From Neisseria zalophi (GTDB lineage Bacteria > Pseudomonadota > Gammaproteobacteria > Burkholderiales > Neisseriaceae), in NCBI RefSeq assembly GCF_008807015.1, contig NZ_CP031700.1, positions 2,009,014-2,073,013 of the forward strand: a stretch of DNA of 64,000 nt, read 5' to 3'. The notes under the pieces were generated by a model. The model saw only the letters and a program-made list of their open reading frames with translations. It did no database searches and was not told where the DNA came from. Each line of letters starts with the position of its first letter. The stretch's first letter is position 1. Below are positions 59,814 to 64,000 of this stretch, piece by piece. Both the position numbers and the translations under genes were made by a program.

Positions 59814-61493
59814 ATGCCCCAGCAACCTCTTCTGCCCGTACCCGATCTTAACGAAACCTGCACCCTCTATTTAAAACAGGTTCGGCCGCTTCTCGAAGAT
59901 GAAGAATATAAAAAAACAGCCGCTGCCACACGAAACTTCCAAGCGCGTACAGGCCGCAAACTGCAAGAAGCATTACAACAATTTGCCGAAAAATCGGAAA
60001 CCAGCTGGCTGCTTGATGCGTGGTTAAAAAGCTATTTAAACGGCCGTACGCCTTTGCCGTTAAGCAGCAATGTCGGCTTCGGTATTCAAACACAAAACAA
60101 ATCATTAAGTGACTGGGCCGCTGCATTGGCCGCCGTTTGTGCCGATTATTATCACAACCGTATTCCCACACCGCAAACTCCACAAGGAACACCGATTTCC
60201 ATGGACCAATGGCAGATTCTACGCGGTGCGGCACGTATTCCTCAAACAAGTTGCGACGGCTACCGTATTGCAGAAACCACCAGCCGACATATCGGTGTTA
60301 TCCACAAAGGTTTCTACTACCGCATTACCGCTCTTGACGAACAATACGAAGCTTATCACCCTGATACATTCCGTCAGGCATTCGAGCAAATTTTATCTGA
60401 CAATGCTGCAAACCCCTATCCTATTGCCGTCCCCTGCTATTTAGGCGGCAACCAGACTGCACGTATTTATAAAGTACTGAAACTAAAAGAAGACAATACC
60501 GATCTGATTGAATGTATAGAAACTGATCTTTTCCATATCAGTATCAATCATAAAGAATTCAACGCTGAAAATGATTTGGCATGGGCTACATTTGTACCGG
60601 AGCAAAATGTCTGGTGCTATAAACCGATGACTTTCTGCTACAACACTCAAACCGAACGCCTATTCCTACATTGCGAACACACTTGGGAAGACGGCGGCGC
60701 TCTGAAAGGCATTGTGACCCATGCCGCCGAAAAATTAAACACTCTGAAAGGCAAAAAAACCGCCCCCGCTATCAGCCGCCATCAATGGACACTCACCCCG
60801 ACACAAAAGAAAAACTGGCTGCGATGGCAACAAGATTACGCGGAAAAAGCTAAAAAAATGCATGTCCGCACCATCACGGTTGACTTTGAAAATAGAATAA
60901 TACCGAAAGGTATCAGTCACGACGCTTTAATACAATTCCTGTTTCAATACGCACAATTAACCACCTACGGCAATATCCGCAATACTTATGAAGCAGTTGA
61001 TGCCAGCCATTTCCGTAGCGGCAGAACCGAATGCGTCCGTCCGATTTCAGACGAATCACTCGCTTTCGTTGCCACTCTTTTACAAAATAAACCCGATCAA
61101 AGCCTGCTTGAAGCCGCCCTACTCGAGCACAAAGCCCGTATTAAAAATGCCAAATTCGGCAAAGGTGCCAACCGCCATCTACTTGGACTACAACTGATGG
61201 CAAAACAAGCAAAAATTCGTACGCCTGCTTTTTTCACAGATAACGGCTATCGGGTGTTTACTACGGATTTTCTTTCGACATCCACATTGGGCGACAACCG
61301 CTTTACCATTAACTTTGCCTTCGCCCCCACTTCTCAAGGCGGCTTGGGTGTGAATTACACACTCACTGATTCGGGTTGGTTGTTTACGGTCAGCTATCCC
61401 GAACACCAGCAAAATGAAGTGGCTATTTTCTTGGCTGCAATTAAACAAGGCGGAGAAAAATTATTAACCTTTTTTAATGACGGCGTAGATTAA
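59814..61493 (+). CDS. Choline/carnitine O-acyltransferase family protein (carnitine-type)
   Basis: 559 residues; AAAGGAG precedes the ATG. The family is recognisable along its length: an N-terminal LPVPDLNETCTLYLKQVRPLL, then the WLLDAWLKSYLNGRTPLPLSSNVGF segment, the catalytic His289 in HCEHTWEDGG, NIRNTYEAVDASHFRSGRTE, NRHLLGLQLMAKQ, and DFLSTSTLGDNRF. Residues that separate carnitine from choline enzymes read Thr405-Glu406 (choline enzymes have Val-Asp) and Arg454 (choline enzymes have Asn), so carnitine is predicted. It transfers acyl groups between CoA and carnitine. There is no targeting peptide, so the protein is cytoplasmic. Such enzymes are mainly eukaryotic and rare in bacteria. 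It is about 70 residues shorter than mammalian carnitine acetyltransferase; the acyl chain preference is unknown. Confidence 0.88.
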   Translation: MPQQPLLPVPDLNETCTLYLKQVRPLLEDEEYKKTAAATRNFQARTGRKLQEALQQFAEKSETSWLLDAWLKSYLNGRTPLPLSSNVGFGIQTQNKSLSDWAAALAAVCADYYHNRIPTPQTPQGTPISMDQWQILRGAARIPQTSCDGYRIAETTSRHIGVIHKGFYYRITALDEQYEAYHPDTFRQAFEQILSDNAANPYPIAVPCYLGGNQTARIYKVLKLKEDNTDLIECIETDLFHISINHKEFNAENDLAWATFVPEQNVWCYKPMTFCYNTQTERLFLHCEHTWEDGGALKGIVTHAAEKLNTLKGKKTAPAISRHQWTLTPTQKKNWLRWQQDYAEKAKKMHVRTITVDFENRIIPKGISHDALIQFLFQYAQLTTYGNIRNTYEAVDASHFRSGRTECVRPISDESLAFVATLLQNKPDQSLLEAALLEHKARIKNAKFGKGANRHLLGLQLMAKQAKIRTPAFFTDNGYRVFTTDFLSTSTLGDNRFTINFAFAPTSQGGLGVNYTLTDSGWLFTVSYPEHQQNEVAIFLAAIKQGGEKLLTFFNDGVD

Positions 61494-61783
61494 TAGCCCT
61501 ATTCTGTTTTTTCTGACCAAGAAGAAAAGTATCTTGTATTTTTATATTTTTATTATTTATACTTGATGCCTTAAAAATATGATTATGTTTAAATTTAAAT
61601 TATAGTATTTCTGCTGTTAATTTATCAAAATACTATCATCTTTGTTTAAAAAATCATTAAGCTAGTCCATTTATCGGTAAAATATACCAAAAGAATAAAT
61701 TTTTTGTTAACGACAACGTTAATGGCTAAAATAAAATCCTTAAACTTATTTTCCTCCCCTCTTATTTTTTAAAAGGACTTTTT

Positions 61784-62398
61784 ATGAAAAATACATATAA
61801 ATTAGGTGTGTTATGTTTAGCAGTTTCCCTAGGCTTAAGCGCTTGTGGCGGCAATAATAAAGATGCTGAATCATCACAAGCTGAAGCCGCCTTAGAGAAA
61901 ATTGGGCAAGCAGTTGGCATTGAAAACATAGTAGTAAATGAAAAAGTACTTCAGGCAGCCGAAGATAGTTTAAAAGCGCTGCCACAGTTTAATGGTAAAC
62001 CATTAAATGTATTCCAAAATGTTCGATTTTATTCAAACCGTATTGAGATTGATATCCAAGACCCTAACAATCCGGAAAATATTGATAGCTATATTTATTC
62101 AGGCGGAAAATGGAGCGAACCGACACCGGTACAAATTTCCGGTGGAGGCGATTTAAAAGATAACACAACACCGTTAGATCAAATTAAATTTGCTACGGTT
62201 GCAAAAATTGCAAAAATTTGGCATGAAAAAGCCGTAGAAGTAAAAGCAGAGGAAACCGAACTTGACTTTGCCTCTTTCTCCCTTTTCGTTCCCATGCAAC
62301 AACGTCGTTGGATAGTCAGTGATATTGAAACAGACCGTGCCAAATATGATTTCGAATTTGATGCCGATGGAAATTTAAAAGAATTTAAAAAAGAATAA
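61784..62398 (+). CDS. Lipoprotein of unknown function
   Basis: 204 residues. The lipobox LSAC makes Cys21 the lipidation site, followed by a Gly/Asn-rich spacer (GGNNKDAES). The mature part is rich in Lys and Glu and alternates helices with beta segments (VFQNVRFYSNRIEIDIQDP, YIYSGGKWSEP). No family is recognised. AAAAGGAC precedes the ATG. It has its own terminator. The 290 bases upstream (61494-61783) are AT-rich, with no other gene visible. Confidence 0.72.
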   Translation: MKNTYKLGVLCLAVSLGLSACGGNNKDAESSQAEAALEKIGQAVGIENIVVNEKVLQAAEDSLKALPQFNGKPLNVFQNVRFYSNRIEIDIQDPNNPENIDSYIYSGGKWSEPTPVQISGGGDLKDNTTPLDQIKFATVAKIAKIWHEKAVEVKAEETELDFASFSLFVPMQQRRWIVSDIETDRAKYDFEFDADGNLKEFKKE

Positions 62399-62455
62399 GA
62401 ATCACGATACACTAAAAGTAGTTTTTCTCTTTAATTAATAAGAGCAATTCAAAAT

Positions 62456-62496
62456 AAAAAACCATTCAATTTTTTATTTAATTGAATGGTTTTTTT
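62456..62496 (+). terminator. Terminator after the lipoprotein
   Basis: AAAAACCATTCAATT pairs with AATTGAATGGTTTTT over a T/A-rich loop, with a T-run following. Confidence 0.82.
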
Positions 62497-62545
62497 AAGT
62501 CTTATCCAAGAGTATGCAAATTAAATCTAAAACGCCATACACAAA

Positions 62546-62573
62546 AAACGGCATACCCGAAAGTATGCCGTTT
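62546..62573 (-). terminator. Terminator after bfrB
   Basis: AAACGGCATAC pairs with GTATGCCGTTT over six bases; on the minus strand a T6 run follows. Confidence 0.82.
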
Positions 62574-62621
62574 GCTTTACGTTGCTCAAAAAGACTGCTG
62601 TATTTGGCAGTGGTTTGTGTT

Positions 62622-63095
62622 TTAGTCCTCTTGCGCCCCGGATTGAAGATAATTGGCTACGCCCATAGCGGCTACCAATTCTTGTTGCGTCTCCAACCAA
62701 TCTGTATGTTCCTCATTGGTGTCTTTTAATTTTGACAACAAATCACGGGAAACATAATCCTGTTTTTCTTCACACACTGCGATTGCTTCAACCAACGCAG
62801 TATGTTTTTCCCGCTCTTTTGCCAAATCACAGCTGATAATTTCCTCAGCCGTTTCACCAATAAATAATTTACCTAATTCCTGAAGATTCGGTAAACCCTC
62901 AAGCAATAATACCCGTTCGATAATATCGTCGGCGGCTTTCATCTCAACAATCGATTGTTTGAAGAAATATTCGCCTAATTCTTCCAAGCCCCAGTTTTTT
63001 AAAATACGGGCATGAAGAAAATATTGGTTAATTGTTACCAACAGCAAGCCTAAATTCTTATTTAGCTCGCGGATAACCATACGGTCGCCTTGCAT
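62622..63095 (-). CDS. bfrB: Bacterioferritin heme-binding subunit
   Basis: 157 residues from MQGDRMVIRELNKNLG. Ferritin-like four-helix subunit. Met52, the axial heme ligand of bacterioferritin, is present (VEMK), but ferroxidase ligands are partly lost: Leu18 for Glu, Ala54 for His and Asn for Glu127, while Tyr25, Glu51, Glu94 and His130 remain. It should therefore bind heme and help release iron, while the neighbouring BfrA oxidises it. The BfrA/BfrB split is established for pathogenic Neisseria. It lies 50 bp downstream of bfrA on the same strand and is expected in mixed 24-mers. Confidence 0.92.
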   Translation of the reverse strand: MQGDRMVIRELNKNLGLLLVTINQYFLHARILKNWGLEELGEYFFKQSIVEMKAADDIIERVLLLEGLPNLQELGKLFIGETAEEIISCDLAKEREKHTALVEAIAVCEEKQDYVSRDLLSKLKDTNEEHTDWLETQQELVAAMGVANYLQSGAQED

Positions 63096-63145
63096 ATCAG
63101 TTCCTTTTATTTAATGAAAAATTCTTTAATTTATTGGGATAACTG

Positions 63146-63610
63146 TTACTGCTGGCTTTGCAGATAATTTTGAAGACCGATCAAGTCAATTAAGCGTAAT
63201 TGTTTTTCCAACCAGTGCGCATGATCCTCTTCAGTATCTTTCAACTGTTCAACCATCAATTCACGTGTCACATAGTCTTGTTTTTCTTCGCACAATTTAA
63301 TACCTTTTTTCAACGCAGCTTGTACTTCAAGCTCGGTATTCAAATCGGCTTTCAACATAGAGAGCACATCGGTACCGATATTGACTTTAGCCGGAACCAT
63401 CTGTGGTGTGCCGCCAAGCATTAAAATACGACGGATAAAAGCTTCAGCGTGGCCGGTTTCATCTTCCATCTCATGGCCGATACGGTCAAACAATTTAGTG
63501 TAGCCCCATTCGGCATACATGCGTGAATGAATAAAATATTGATCACGGGCAGCCAACTCGCCTGCTAACAATTCGTTCATATAGTCAATTACTGCTTTAT
63601 CACCTTGCAT
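63146..63610 (-). CDS. bfrA: Bacterioferritin ferroxidase subunit
   Basis: 154 residues from the ATG at 63610 ([15 protein letters not shown]), with AAGGACAC seven bases upstream; the frame is open further upstream but without family similarity. All ferroxidase di-iron ligands are present (Glu18, Tyr25, Glu51, His54, a Glu matching 94, Glu matching 127, His matching 130), but the heme ligand Met52 is Thr. It oxidises and stores iron and pairs with BfrB. First gene of the bfrA-bfrB operon. The AT-rich upstream region may bind Fur, but I see no convincing Fur box. Confidence 0.93.
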   Translation of the reverse strand: MQGDKAVIDYMNELLAGELAARDQYFIHSRMYAEWGYTKLFDRIGHEMEDETGHAEAFIRRILMLGGTPQMVPAKVNIGTDVLSMLKADLNTELEVQAALKKGIKLCEEKQDYVTRELMVEQLKDTEEDHAHWLEKQLRLIDLIGLQNYLQSQQ

Positions 63611-63881
63611 GGTATTGTGTCCTTTCATCATTATCATGTAGCGTGCTGTTTTTCTAGTAGCACTATTTGATGTAAATTGTATTGAATAAAATACCAAAGT
63701 ACAAATTTTCTATTTAAAATACAAACAATTATCAAAAAGCTCTAGCACTCAAAAACAGTGCTTAAAAAGTTATTTTATTGTTAATATTGATGTTTTGTTG
63801 CATACAATATTGATAAATATTCGCAAGAAAAATATATGTTTTCATAATTTAACATAAAATAACATACAACCAATCGACTTT

Positions 63882-64000
63882 ATGACAACTTCTAACCATT
63901 TACCCATCCACTTTTATATTTTTCCTTTAATTTCAGCAATATTATTTAAAGTTATCATCCTAACCCGACAGAAAGTCATCAACAGCAAGCGATGTAAGGT
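63882..64000 (+). CDS. Possible start of a gene running off the window
   Basis: An ATG at 63882 opens a frame that stays open to the window end (39 complete codons, starting MTTSNHLPIHFYIFPLIS with a hydrophobic stretch). There is no clear ribosome site and the DNA is AT-rich, so this may be chance. The rest of 63611-63881 is AT-rich and appears to be the bfrA control region only. Confidence 0.2.
   Translation, partial: MTTSNHLPIHFYIFPLISAILFKVIILTRQKVINSKRCK

Noticed and set aside
63611-63880. Fur box upstream of bfrA
   Set aside because: The region is AT-rich with several loose matches, but none approaches a GATAATGATAATCATTATC-type site convincingly.

Overview
This window is chromosomal DNA from a member of the genus Neisseria, or a very close relative. 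The neisserial DNA uptake sequence occurs dozens of times on both strands, almost always as the 12-mer AGGCCGTCTGAA (the AG-DUS dialect of several commensal species) rather than the ATGCCGTCTGAA usual in meningococcus and gonococcus. It is often paired as an inverted repeat that forms a terminator. Gene content and local order (aspS near pldA, ilvB-ilvH-ABM-ilvC, prpB/prpC with acnD, bfrA-bfrB) also match Neisseria. No tRNA or rRNA gene was found.

Left part (1-13.3 kb): an intact 1244-bp IS3-family element, then aspS, a DUF502 membrane protein, the outer-membrane phospholipase pldA and rpsT on the minus strand, and a polyamine-binding lipoprotein (potD) on the plus strand. A 392-bp direct repeat encoding a small secreted peptide then flanks three minus-strand genes (LprI-like, beta-propeller, aldo/keto reductase). 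A second copy of the same IS closes the region. Both IS copies sit in the loop of a DUS-pair hairpin and have 3-bp target duplications.

Middle part (13.3-34.4 kb): mostly minus-strand housekeeping genes. These are a DEDDh exonuclease with a CBS/DUF294 protein, gcvP, lpxH, dapE, two tandem paralogues of unknown function, alr and dadA (a D-alanine catabolic unit with a divergent Lrp-type regulator), rsmE, an inositol-monophosphatase-family gene, and tamA-tamB for outer-membrane assembly. A strong candidate small RNA with CU-rich anti-Shine-Dalgarno loops lies at about 28.1-28.2 kb. It resembles the neisserial sibling sRNAs that control propionate and TCA genes.

Right part (34.7-64 kb): sstT; a secreted protein of unknown function; the branched-chain amino acid operon ilvB-ilvH-ABM-ilvC; tig, clpP and murJ; ETF-ubiquinone oxidoreductase; a CinA-type protein; argG; and a methylcitrate (propionate) region with prpB, prpC and acnD, the last separated from prpC by a lipoprotein and two DMT transporters. 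The most unusual section follows: a BCCT transporter, an immediately downstream 45-residue one-helix protein, and a full-length eukaryotic-type choline/carnitine O-acyltransferase whose selectivity residues look carnitine-type. A lipoprotein and the two-subunit bacterioferritin operon bfrA-bfrB end the window.
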